Assembly (NCBI RefSeq): GCF_052857255.1
Contig: NC_135500.1
Location: forward strand, 162,696,189 to 162,760,188
Length of the DNA: 64,000 bases
DNA from: Amblyomma americanum
Lineage: Eukaryota > Arthropoda > Arachnida > Ixodida > Ixodidae
Direction: 5' to 3'
The first letter of the stretch is position 1; each line of letters begins with the position of its first letter. The notes beneath the pieces were generated by a model that did no database searches, was not told the DNA's origin, and saw only the letters and a list, made by a program, of their open reading frames with translations. The position numbers and the translations under genes were made by a program. This document shows positions 14,870 through 25,266 of the stretch, piece after piece.

Positions 14870-15143
14870 TTGTAAATAGCGCGAAAAAGACGCATACAGC
14901 ACAAGCGCAACAACACGAGTGTTGTCTTTCAACTGGTGGTTTAGTAAGCACACGTACATTTGTACCTGTTCCTGCCCCTCTCCAGGAAGGTAGTGTTGCT
15001 TTCCGGTTGTTTTTTTGTTATGTGTTGTTTTTTTTTGGGTGGGGGGGGTATAAATGCCCGTGTGCTTGATAAACCACTAGTTGAAAGTCAGTGATCGTGT
15101 TCTCGTGCATGTTAAGTCTTCGTGTTTTTCGCGCTGTTTACAA
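14870..15143. repeat. Long imperfect inverted repeat (arms about 85 bp)
   Basis: The left arm (about 14870-14954) begins ttgtaaatagcgcgaaaaa and ends taagcacacg. The right arm (about 15059-15143) begins cgtgtgcttgataaac and ends tttttcgcgctgtttacaa. Reverse-complement blocks such as ttgaaag, ccagttgaaag/ctagttgaaag and tttttcgcgct line up along the whole arm with scattered substitutions. The spacer of about 104 bp includes a G8 run and a TATAAA at 15049-15054, placed just before the right arm. It may be two opposed copies of a retroelement terminal repeat or a foldback element. Confidence 0.6.
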
Positions 15144-15809
15144 TTAAGAGAGCGCGGCAGATTTTTTTTCAATCTTGTTTATTTCCTTCAACATTTTATC
15201 AACTGAACAGCAAATTTTAATGCATGGCGTGGCAAAGGGCTATGATTAGCGTATAAGTCGGGCTCCAAAACGGCGTTCTCACACTGCGTCTCCATCGAAA
15301 TTAGAACTCTGCAGCCGAAATCGAATCCGCAAACTGTACGAACTTATTCAACTACACGCACAGAACCACTTTAGCGTTGCTCTTTCAAGGACAGCAGAAA
15401 AAAACTGTGTCATTTGTGCCTACGGTATTAGAATCCCGAGAGAGCGTAATCCACTATTACGTGCGTTACTCCGAAGCATAGCATTACGTATACAACAAGC
15501 AGGCTCCATTGAAACCACTTTAACTTTTTCGCTTATCTAATTCCAGCAAAATGAGAGCGCAGATCACAGACAATTCCAGCTTGTAGGATAGCTGCAGAAC
15601 GGCTGCAGTAGAAGAAGATTAGATAAGGGCTCCAAGATGACATCGAACATACCTCGTGTAGACCAGAGAGCAGATGTGATATAAATAGCTTCGAGGAACC
15701 GCTTGCTCAGTGATCCACTGGAGCTTCCTTTGCAGCTGTCGCAGTGTGTATTATGGCAGCTGTCATAATAAGCTCACTGTGACGCCATGACATCACAGTG
15801 GTAACAATA
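15144..15809. other. Non-coding stretch
   Basis: No frame or repeat of note. A weak dyad (cactgtgacgccatgacatcacagtg, in two halves near 15777-15802) lies at its end. Confidence 0.35.
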
Positions 15810-15975
15810 TTCTATCCCGGCTATGGCGGGCGCATTTCAAAAGAGGCGAAATGCAAATATGCCCTTCTGTCCACATTTTGGGACATGTTAAAGAACTCCT
15901 AGTAGCCAAAATTGCCATTCCACAGCTTTCTATGACGTAGCACCCTATAGCTCGGAATTTTACTTTGGCAAGTGA
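15810..15975 (+). mobile_element. Degenerate tRNA-derived SINE relic
   Basis: Words follow the order of the tick SINE body: atcccggc, then gcatttcaaaagaggcgaaatg, then atgttaaagaactcc, then ccaaaatt. Divergence is much higher than in the other copies, and the gcgaaatgcaaa variant suggests a related but distinct subfamily. No tRNA head, clear tail or target-site duplication could be seen. Confidence 0.5.
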
Positions 15976-18842
15976 AAACTGCTCAATACCATGCGAACCA
16001 TACATGTGACACCCTACTGTTCCCGCTTTTTATCCCATTACCTAAACATGCAAGGAGGAATTGCGGGTTGGCACTCTCCGAAGAAAAACCTACGCGCTGT
16101 TTTTTTTTTTTTCACTTTAACAATCGGTTACACTGAGGACAATCCCTAGCTGACTGCAATCCGTGCGGCGACTGTTCATGGAAGTGCGTAGGCCAGACAA
16201 AAGGCTAAAACTACGCAGCTCCAAGCATGTCCCGTGCGGGTGCAGTTGCCATCGACAGCCTGCGGCCCTTCTGTTTCTACTCCCCTATCTTGCTGTTTCT
16301 GCAGTCGTTCCCTGTTGTGTCTAATTGCAAATGAGCTGCTTTCATTACCACGCAGCTCCTCCTGGCAACACGAGCTTTTGATTTTCTAAATTCCTTCCCC
16401 TAAAAGCGAATTACCAAGAATTCGTCTCCCAGACGAGTCGAAAAGAGAGAAAGCCTCGATTCTATGAAGTTCAAAGAAAAAAGGAGTACTTAGCAAGCTC
16501 ATTAATGAGCTAGTGGTGGATTGCGCGTAATCACGAGAGCTGCTTAGAGAGAGAAGACAGAAAAGGAGAAACGATGATTTTCCGGAGGACGAAAGAGCAC
16601 TGCAGCGCCCTGCGGCAGTGGGCCTCCTTTCTTTCATTTTCTTCCTCGCTTTTGCTGCGGTCTCACTGTAATGAACTCGCCTCGGATTTCCCCGATTCGC
16701 AGCAGGCGCAGGTGAGAAGGAAAATCCGCTTTCCTCCCGCAGTTCCGCAGCAATGGGCGCAGAGTTCGCGCAGGTGGCGGATTTAAAAGCACGATGCCTC
16801 TGCATGGTGTGCCGAGTCTGCTGGCTGCGCAATACGGAATAAGCTGCTGCGGGGCGTCGCCTGTGTGTTCTGTCTGCTTTCCGAGAAATCTCGGCGTTCA
16901 CAAGAGAGGCGGAAAGCTGTGGAGTCTCGGAATCACTGGAAACTTTACAGAGCTCGCTGGGCGGGACTGCACCGCAAATAATTGCCCACACGCCAACTTT
17001 CTCGCCGCTCGGTGTATTCGTGAGCGCCCACGACCAGATCCCGGGAAACAAATTTCCTGCTTTCTTTTATTTTTTCTTGTTTGCTCGTGTCGCTGGCGTT
17101 GCTACTACATTCGCACATTCACTTCTTTCGCACTAAGCAGCTTATGTAGCAAATTTTACTCGAGTATTTTTTTTTCTGTGGCTTCTCTCTCAAACAAAAA
17201 ACAAAAACTAAAAAGTTATAAATAAACCCTCGTTGCTACGTTACCTGGCGTGGCTATCAGCAGACAGGAAGCAATAGTAAGCTTTAAATGCGGTTCTGTT
17301 TTAATTCGTTTCACTTTTTAATTCATTACTTTCGTTGTGTGTGTTGTTCTTGTCTGTACGGAGCATTTTTCGCAGCTTACAAGCACCGTACGGTATGCAA
17401 TACAATAAAGTGTCGCGGTCGTTTTCTTGCCTTATTCTTTTTGTCTGCGTTTTTTTTTAAATCCCCTTCATTCCGTCCTCCCATTTGCGAAGGTAATTCA
17501 CTTCGAGCATCTGGCTTGAAGTTTTTGTTGTTCTTTTCCGAGATTTCAAGAGCGAATTGCTTCATTTAATTTATGTAGCCGTGGTGACCGCGAACATTAC
17601 TTTTGCGGTCTAAAGAAGCTCAAAAAACAGGCGTAGTAAAAGAAGCATGTTTCTACTTAGAAACCCAAGAAAAGAACAAGCGAATGATAACCCATTCAAC
17701 AGCCGTTCTAATTTATTTTAGCAGCCATGGCGGACGAGCACCTTCGCACGCGACCATTCATCGCAGAAGTGGTTATGTTTGCGCAAGCTGAATGAACACA
17801 GCAGGAACGAAGTGTTGTTTTTATTTTTCTTTGTTTCCTTCCTTCCTTCCCTTCCTTGTTTTTCACTTTCTTCCTTTCTTTTCTTCTTTTACTTAAATTG
17901 TCTACTTCGATGTCAGTTTAACCAACATCGTTCTCTTACCGCCTGAACACCACAGGACTTCAGCGTACAGTGTTCTGCACGCAACCATTCTTCATGCAAC
18001 GCCCTACTGGACGGTTCCCACAAAATAAAAATGAAAGTTGCGTACTGCAACTCATGAAAGCGATGCGTTTCGCCAGACAGCGTTGTGGAATTTTTCTGTG
18101 AGCTTGCACTCGGAGCAACTCTCGGTGTTCATGCAAGAAGAAAAGCAAATCATCGACTTTTGCGTATTTGCTCCCACTTTGCTACTTTTTTTTTCTTTTG
18201 GCCTTTGAATATGCGAAAGAACGTATCCGCCCCATCATTTGTGCTGCAGCGAGGCTTATGGGCTTGGCGAATGGGCAAGCAAAACAAATAACGGGTAATT
18301 CCAGCACTCAGTGAGTTTTCAGAAAGCATGCCACGAATGTGTTTTCGAGAAAGCGACTGAGATGCGGAAAAATAAAAGTAACAAGACCTCGCGAATACCG
18401 AGCATGTAAATGCATGTTTCGACGGCACAGCGCATAATCTTTAAGAAGCCCTCCTAATAACCGGCGCGTATAAATGAGCGAGATGATTACACCGTAACCT
18501 TTATGGCCTTGGAAGCGTCGCTATATTTCCTTTATTACCGACGGCATAACGCGGCTCGGAGAAAAGTGAAGAAAACCGCACCCATGCTGGTTCCGTAAAG
18601 CCACCTTTAATGACGCTCCCCCTTCACTTCTTTTGTGCTAATCTCTTTTCCAGTGCTCGTTAATCTTAGTCCTATAGTAATAGCTGGAAACGTGGGACAT
18701 ACGGCACAACAGTGCCCCAATGTTCCAGCTCTACGTGATCTAACAGAAGCAGCACGCAAACTAAATGACGCGAATCGAACAGATACCACTCCGTATAATT
18801 CTGTTTATAGATGTGAGGTTAACGCGTGGTTGCTGATCAGTA
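15976..18842. other. Non-coding stretch with pyrimidine-rich segments
   Basis: The longest frame (221 codons, minus strand, 16386-17051) is Ser/Arg-rich, has no recognised domain and overlaps frames on the other strand; I do not call it a gene. The region 17820-17890 is a degenerate CTTCC/TTTC tract. No SINE or LINE motif found. Confidence 0.4.
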
Positions 18843-18843
18843 G

Positions 18844-18872
<29 letters not shown>
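18843..18872. repeat. G30 homopolymer
   Basis: About thirty consecutive G residues on the plus strand. It has G-quadruplex potential, and the true length is uncertain because homopolymers are error-prone in sequencing. Confidence 0.9.
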
Positions 18873-18874
<2 letters not shown>

Positions 18875-19433
18875 ACAAAACTAGGTATAAGGCTTCCAAC
18901 GAAATGTTTACAGTCTTTCTGCAGGAAAAGCAATTGTGGCCAGGGAGGTAAATACGAAACACTAAATAACAAACGCGAGCGTAAGCTGCACTTCGTGAAG
19001 GTAAATTGGAAAGTTTGCTGGGTGCTCGAAGTAAAGCGATCCAAGGGCTCGAAATAACCTCATACTAACCGCGAAAAAGCGATTAGTGATCTCCTAGAAT
19101 TAGCGCGAGCATTTCTTAATTCTCGCCAAATGCTAAAAAAGTCATGAACATCCATGTTACGGGTGCGCATTTTTTGCACACCCTGCGTACGGCAGCGCCC
19201 TCTTTCATGCGGTCAATGTGGCCTGCTCTAGCTGGAGGAGATGCACTCGCCATCAACACGCTCAGTTGGCCGCCATATCATTCTGGAGTGTCGACGTATG
19301 CTTGTAAAGAGCCTAAAGGGCTGTCTAAATATTAAGGGTGTAATTACTCACTGGCACCTATCCAAGCGCAACCATACGGCTGCAACCGAAAGCTATACAT
19401 CTTCCAAAAAACTTCGTAGTGGAAGAAAAATTA
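18873..19433. other. Non-coding stretch next to a tRNA-like element
   Basis: No gene seen. The part next to 19434 (roughly 19330-19433) may be the body of the same element as the tRNA-like head, reading on the minus strand, but a second copy is needed to prove this. Confidence 0.3.
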
Positions 19434-19508
19434 GTCCTGGTCTAGGGTTCGAACCCGGGACCACCGCCTCGACTGGTTAGTTGCTCTACCAACTGAGCTA
19501 ACCGGGAC
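19434..19508 (-). tRNA. tRNA-like sequence (pseudogene or SINE head)
   Basis: On the minus strand the start gtcccgg pairs with ccaggac at the end at six of seven positions. A good A box (tagctcagttgg), a D-arm-like gctc/gagc and a good B box (ggttcgaaccc) are present. The anticodon stem does not pair well, so a functional tRNA is unlikely. I favour a tRNA pseudogene or the Pol III head of another tRNA-derived repeat. Confidence 0.5.
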
Positions 19509-20539
19509 GGCTAGCAAATGGTAGGGCGTGAGGGGAATGTTTCGGGAACCTCGCCTTGGGGGATTCCCCTAACCAATGGAGCAGGCTTTTTTAATATGCG
19601 CAGGTTTATATAAATTGTGAGATTGGCTCGAATCTTTTAGTGTCAACACTTTTCTAATTGAAAGATTAATGTGGTGTCGCGTGGTTTGCGGATTTAGCTA
19701 ATTATTTCTAATCACTTCGCAAGTCTAGTAGGAACAAAACTGCTACAGCTTGCTTCAGGAGATCGATAACAATACTACTTCTATTTATTTTCCACATTAT
19801 GCGAGAGTTCTTATTATGTGAGAAATTGGAACAAGTTGTATCGCATATAGGAAGCCTGCCACCAGCTTTTTGTAAAATGCAGTACAATAAACAAACAGGA
19901 GTGAATCCAAATTATGCCCGAGCAGGCTCATGTGTCGGAACTCAAAATTTACCACGGCCGAGAACACCTATAGTTCACATTGAGTCAGTCAGCAGAATAG
20001 CCAGAAGACATGCTTCCAGTGCGGAACATTTCTTGAGAAACACGCATGTCTCGCTGAGTAGAATCAAAGCTTCACTCTCAGAAACTGCGGCAACATACGC
20101 CAAAACAAAAACACAAGAATAATGCAAGGAAAGCACGCTCAAATAGAAGTTTTAACGATCGAAAAAAAAGCTTACATGTGCACCGTAAGTGTCAACATTC
20201 CGACTTCTCAGTTTTTAATATTGAAACAAAAAGTCTTTGTCCTTGCGCTCGCTCTGCTTGTTCATCCCTGAATGCCGTGTTTGCATTTTTTTGCTCTTAT
20301 TGTTGTGACTTTTGTGCTTGCGCTACTTGTTTCAAAGCAGACCTGCAGATCACGGCGGCAATCCGTCGCTCGCTCCGCACCTGATGAAAGGCTAAGTTGT
20401 GCGACTAAAGGTGGGAGGGAGGCTCAGACAACAACACCAAAAAAAGGACAGCTATTTTACTGGAGGAATACGCAACACTCATACATGGTGATGAAAATCA
20501 AGATCTTTCATTACTTTTGGCAGTTTTGCCGCCAAGGCG
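19509..20539. other. Non-coding stretch
   Basis: A 107-codon plus frame at 19799-20122 has no motif I recognise. Nothing else can be supported. Confidence 0.35.
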
Positions 20540-20830
20540 GCTAGCTTAATGGAGCGTGGTAGGCTGTTCGCGATAAGGTTTTTTCCACACTGCAACTCCG
20601 CAGAGTCGGCAACCGGGGGCTCTCTCGACAATGGGGCGAGAAAATGACCGGAAGAACCCGGACTGCACGTGCGGAGAGATTGCCCGTTGAGATGGTCACA
20701 TGGCTTGTGTAAGAATGACGCAGGCTTACGACATCCCGGATGAGTTCAGGTAGTGTCACAAGCTACAACTATGAAGACGACATCGCGGCTGACACCCGCA
20801 GTATGAAATCTTAGCACGAAGTGAGGTAAA
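20540..20830 (+). pseudogene. Possible LINE C-terminal knuckle relic
   Basis: In one plus-strand frame near 20655-20700 the words NPDCTCGEIA followed by DGHMAC resemble the C-terminal cysteine/histidine segment of RNase H-bearing LINE polyproteins (CTCGE..D..H....C). Stops and frameshifts are frequent, and the flanks do not align convincingly. It lies upstream of, and so is not collinear with, the RNase H relic at 21.2 kb. Confidence 0.25.
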
Positions 20831-21204
20831 TTATCGACCTTGATGCCGGCCGGAGCACGAGTAAACCCACCGTACCGCTGCTTCCACGAATTCTGGCTCC
20901 CTTCCAGCTACAACTGCGGCCGCGTCGCTTGCGCGAAGACGGGTCAAAGGTTAGTGCGAGGCATCATAACATCAAAAACGAAGGGAAGCTCTTCATCAAA
21001 TAGGTGAAGACATAAGTGTCAAATGGGGCACGGCGAGTCTTGAACCAACTCATGTCTTTGTGATATAAATTTCTTGAAGCTAAAGCCAGCCACCTGGATA
21101 GCGTGATCCTGAGACCTTTCTGATCTCTTGCATTGTACGACGTTTTAAACTCATGCGCTCTTTGCAGCATACTCTGACCTTTCTGATATACTAGCACACT
21201 GCGT

Positions 21205-21840
21205 GGCTCCTATACAGCAGCATCCAACCACCTCGACCGGGTAGGGGTAAGTACAGCGCAATGCCACACGGGCCGCTTTATGCGTTTCTAGCTGCCCTGA
21301 ACACCTGAGCAGAATGCAGAATTCTTGGCTACGAACGAGGCTCCGCAGCAGCAGACACCAACACTCCATGCCTGGCCGCTTCATTCCGGGCACCAAACCG
21401 CAGTACCGTTGTAGGAATCGCCGTCACCTTCACCATTAAAGCGAGTGGTGCCCATGCCCAGAGCTCACATATTTTCACTGACTCACAGGCAGCCGGTGCT
21501 TACACAAGCGGTCACGTCCCATGGCAAGCTTCCCGCATCCTGGGGCACACTCGCCAACAAGACCTAGGTTCCCGGTCACTAGAGCCTGGCTGGAAGCATC
21601 AGGGCTGATACGATAGCTCGCTGTTATACTCACGAAGTGGGGCCTCCTCACCCTGAGCTCTACACCATATCCACCCACTGCGCCACACGCCTAGAAACTT
21701 TGCGTCTCAACAGGCGCCTACACTCCCACCTCCCAAACACCTTACGCCGAAAGAATCCTACCTTCTCTGGCGAGTTAAAACCCTCACATACACTTACCTC
21801 CAACACCTCCATCGCTTTCACCCAACGCTATACGTAATTT
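21205..21840 (+). pseudogene. LINE RNase H domain relic (I/R1-like)
   Basis: The frame with SHIFTDSQAAGAY (about 21465-21503) followed by SRILGHT matches the conserved TDSqAA..RIL block of RNase H domains in LINE polyproteins. An SYTAASNHLDRVG segment near 21215 corresponds to the YTDAS start of the domain, with the catalytic Asp apparently replaced by Ala. Further on, GPPHPELYT (21637 on) resembles the FPPPHPkL segment that follows RNase H in such elements. Several stops and shifts break the frame, so this is a dead 3' fragment. Plus orientation; the 3' end was not located. Confidence 0.5.
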
Positions 21841-24800
21841 CTTTGGTCCTTTATATCAATCCACTCGGCCCTTTCAAGAGAAAAAGGCGTAAGGATAGAA
21901 AGTAGAGAAAGCCCCTTGCACAGACATGGCAGCAGAAAAGGATAAGTCATTGGCGAGGACCAAAAACCCCGGCTCCATCATGTCGCGCGCGATGCTGTGC
22001 CAGTTGTGCTAAGGCGGCGGTTGTCATAATCACGTATGTGTATGAAATCGTTACCTCGCCTAGCGAGTGTTGATAGCGCCGTCGCTCCTGGCCACGCTTG
22101 CGCCCTTTCGACATGCTGGATTTTCTCCCCCATGGTTCAAGGTCAGCTGCTTGTTTTCTAGATTGAAGAGGGCTTACTTGCCAGGTGCCGACCACTGGCC
22201 TCACAAAACAAAAAATAAATTATTCCCACTGCCAACCTGTGTCAAGAGGCAGCGATATTATTTGCTATGACTATAGGAACGCGAAAAAAGGCTACCACAA
22301 TAAAACCAGCTGACAGGACGCAGACACAGCAATGAACACGGGACGATGTTGAACTATAAACGACTGCATTTCAACAAAGAACAGATATGTATACCATTCA
22401 GCCATGAAACTAGTCATGCGCCCACATTACAATTGGCATGAAAAAAAGTAAAACAAATAAAAATTTCACTGGTACATCGAATGCGCAGACACATCGCGTT
22501 AATCTCATCATTTTAAGCATATAACTTTATCGCGTAGTGAAGGCATTTTCCAGTGCTGTGAAAAATCGCCTGTTAACGAACGATGCTATAACAACTTGCA
22601 TGCATCGTCAATGCGTTTTAATCTACGCTTCCCTTTGGCAGGCGTGGAATCACGATAGGGCACCAAGCTCTTTCCACCGTATCTGGCTTTTCTCTGGGAT
22701 TTTGGCTACATCGCGCCAAAATATATGCGCTTTCGGGAAGGTTGCAGGCAAAGCAACGTCTCCAGTGGGCGTGAGCCGTCGGAATAGCCAAATTTTGTTG
22801 GGCCACAGCGCAGAAGGTAACCGCGTTTTTGACATTCTAAAAACTGATATAGATATTACTTACGGAGAGCTACACGCCTTTAATAATTAAGGGACCTAAT
22901 CGTAATAGTTAAGAAGTTAACTTTTAAATATTAGTTAACCAGCTTACTAGTTAGCTCATCTTAGCGTGTTTTGATGTACTACACCACTGATTGCTGTGCC
23001 GAAAAAAACGTTCTTCTAACTCAAAAACCAATCTCTTTGAAATGTGTAAAGTGTTAGGTGAAACACCGTCTATGTAGTGGTAGGTTTATGTGTAATAAGA
23101 AAGCCTGTATACAAACATATCAAAGTGTATACCAATTTGTACTGCGCGCGCGTGCATGTGTGTTTAAGTACAATACGCACAGTTATCTTTCAGACTTAAC
23201 ATCATCACATAAAAGACTTTCCTTTCTTTTTACTCTTCGGCTCATTTTACATTGGACACCCCGTATATCACGGTGACAGCTTGTGTTTGTCTCAGCGCTG
23301 ATTTCTGCAGCATTCTTGTCTAATACACACACGAAGATTCTGCCTACTACCCTTCACGTTTATCTTTTCATAGCTCAGATTTGTCAAGGCCTTTCTCGAG
23401 CACCGAATCGCTGTGCAGGGGAGCTGGCCATATAGCCGTAAATTAGCCTCGCTGTGTGCGTTATTCTTTTCCTTTCACTCCCTCTTTAAGTGCTTGCTTC
23501 TGTCGTTCGTATAGTACACCTCGAAGCGCTTCTTCCTTTTTCTTATTTTTCTTCCTCTTACGTCCGACCATTACACGTGGGGCATACCCCTCGTGGCGTG
23601 TCTCTGAGACATAAACTCTGGCGTGCGTCATTAGACAGGGCGCCCGCCCTTACCATTTCAACGACCGACGAGGACGACACTCGTCGTTATGTTTGACAGC
23701 GTGCGCGCCTCCGTCGATGCCTGACGCACGCCCATCTGCGCGTCCGCGAGCTCTGGCGGGCATCGCGCCGAGGAAACCATATATCGCGGATTGCTCAATT
23801 GGAAACCCGTAAACGAGCATGCGCGCAACGCGACGCAGACTAGCCGTTAGGGAGCTGTGGTGCTGCGCTAGAGGTATCTGTGTACGCAGAAATGGGCTAG
23901 AGGCGCGTTTCGGGTCTTCCTTCTGCGAAATCCACTTTCGGAAAACGGCTCTCGTACGTGTATGCATATTACCACGCGTACGTAGTTCCATGAGCCGGAG
24001 TTTGTTCACAAATGCCCGACAGAAAACTTGCGCTCGTAAGGTTTCCCGTTGAATCGTTCTTCTTGGAGAATGGCTTCGCCGTTTCGAGCTCCTTCTTTGT
24101 GACGGACATTGGACTTTGTTAGAAAAAAAAAAGCAGAGGAAGGTATTCATACTCCTTCCTTGGTTCGAGAACTTAATGTTTCTTTTTTAGGTTTTTTTAA
24201 CTATGTAGGGCAAGATTAAGAATGGGCTGCAGAGCATTTGGCAAGTACTCTCAAATCATGAATTGTAGCCCCCCTATATCTGTCAGTAAGAAAGTATGCA
24301 ATATTTTTACCGTGCAAGTACTCATTTGTAGGGCAGAAACTGGGTGGCTGACGAAATGCTTGGAATAAAATTGCGGACAGCGTTGCTAGCGGTGAAAACG
24401 CGAATGATAGGAGCAACGTTATGAGACTGGAAGAAAGCAGTCTTCGTCGGGGAAGAAGCATGAGCTAACGAAATCGTAGTCGAAATCAAAAAAGTACAAA
24501 TGGCCACGGGCAGAATATGTCTCTCCGCAAGAAGTAAACGATTGCCCCTTAAGCGACAGAGTGCATTCTTACAGAAGGCAAGCATAGCAGCGTTCGGCCG
24601 AGTGTCAGGTGGACTGATGAGATCAGGAAATATACGGGGTTAAAGTCGCCAATTATGAGACGAAACAGGGTTGATTGGAGATCCCTGGGGCGGCCATTTG
24701 TCCTGCAATGAACCTGTCTGGAAATTTGTTGGTAGCCACTTCCTGATCCCATCATTTCGCACGACCCACTACACTCCAGATTGCACGCTTGCCTATTGAG

Positions 24801-25055
24801 CAACGGGTCGCTTGTCTCCCCGGCTGCTCACAGTATGCAGCGTTCTGCAGATGTGCGCAGTATCGCGCGAGCAATTACCGTATACAATAAAAGCTGCCTA
24901 TCAATGGAGAAACATCATAAAGACGCTTGTGTGGTTTAATATCGGTGCAGTGGTCGCTGCAGAGTAAGGCACGTCAGGAAGCAATGCGGAGAAGCCAAGG
25001 GTTAACTGGTCTCGCTGGCAAAAAAAACGGCAACCATGCTCTCCTGTCGACCAAA
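21841..25055. other. Non-coding stretch, several uncertain frames
   Basis: Frames at 22537-22890 (+, 117 codons), 23650-24150 (-, 166 codons) and 25064-25399 (+, overlapping the SINE) show no known domain. Positions 22290-22360 share words (aacacgggacgatgttgaacta) with the left arm of the 14.9-kb inverted repeat, hinting at the same element family. Positions 23640-24050 are CpG-rich. I found no promoter or exon that I can defend. Confidence 0.35.
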
Positions 25056-25266
25056 GCGTCGTTATGCTTGGTTTGGTTTATGGGGGTTTAACGTCCCGAA
25101 GCGACTCAGCTCCGACTATGAGGGACGCTGTAGTCAAAGACTCTAAAAATTTCGACAACCTGGGATTCTTTAACGAGCACTCGCATCGCACAGTACACGA
25201 GTGTCTAGCATTTCGCATCTATCGAAATGCGACCGCCGCGACCAGGGCCGAACCCGCGTCGTTATG
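25056..25266 (-). mobile_element. 5'-truncated tick SINE with 11-bp TSD
   Basis: Reading on the minus strand, the SINE body (tgcgaaatgc, gttaaagaatcccagg, gggacgttaaacccccataaacc) is present, but most of the tRNA head is missing: the copy stops near gacgcgggttc. A perfect direct repeat gcgtcgttatg flanks it at 25056-25066 and 25256-25266. Part of that duplication (gcgtc) coincides with SINE head sequence, so microhomology at the 5' junction is likely. It is more diverged than the 7.2-kb and 33.1-kb copies. Confidence 0.88.

Noticed and set aside
16386..17051. 221-codon minus-strand frame as a gene
   Set aside because: No domain, Ser/Arg-rich irregular composition, overlapped by opposite-strand frames; length is within chance in GC-richer DNA.
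19434..19508. Functional tRNA gene
   Set aside because: The anticodon stem fails to pair and the anticodon cannot be assigned.
23650..24150. 166-codon minus-strand frame as a gene
   Set aside because: Arg/Ser-rich with no domain, and an opposite frame is open over the same CpG-rich DNA.
24611..24625. Second hammerhead-like word ctgatgag
   Set aside because: No GAAA after a plausible stem II; the rest of the core is missing.
24640..25030. Possible LTR ending near ataaaagctgcc
   Set aside because: No partner LTR, primer-binding site or gag/pol motif in the window.
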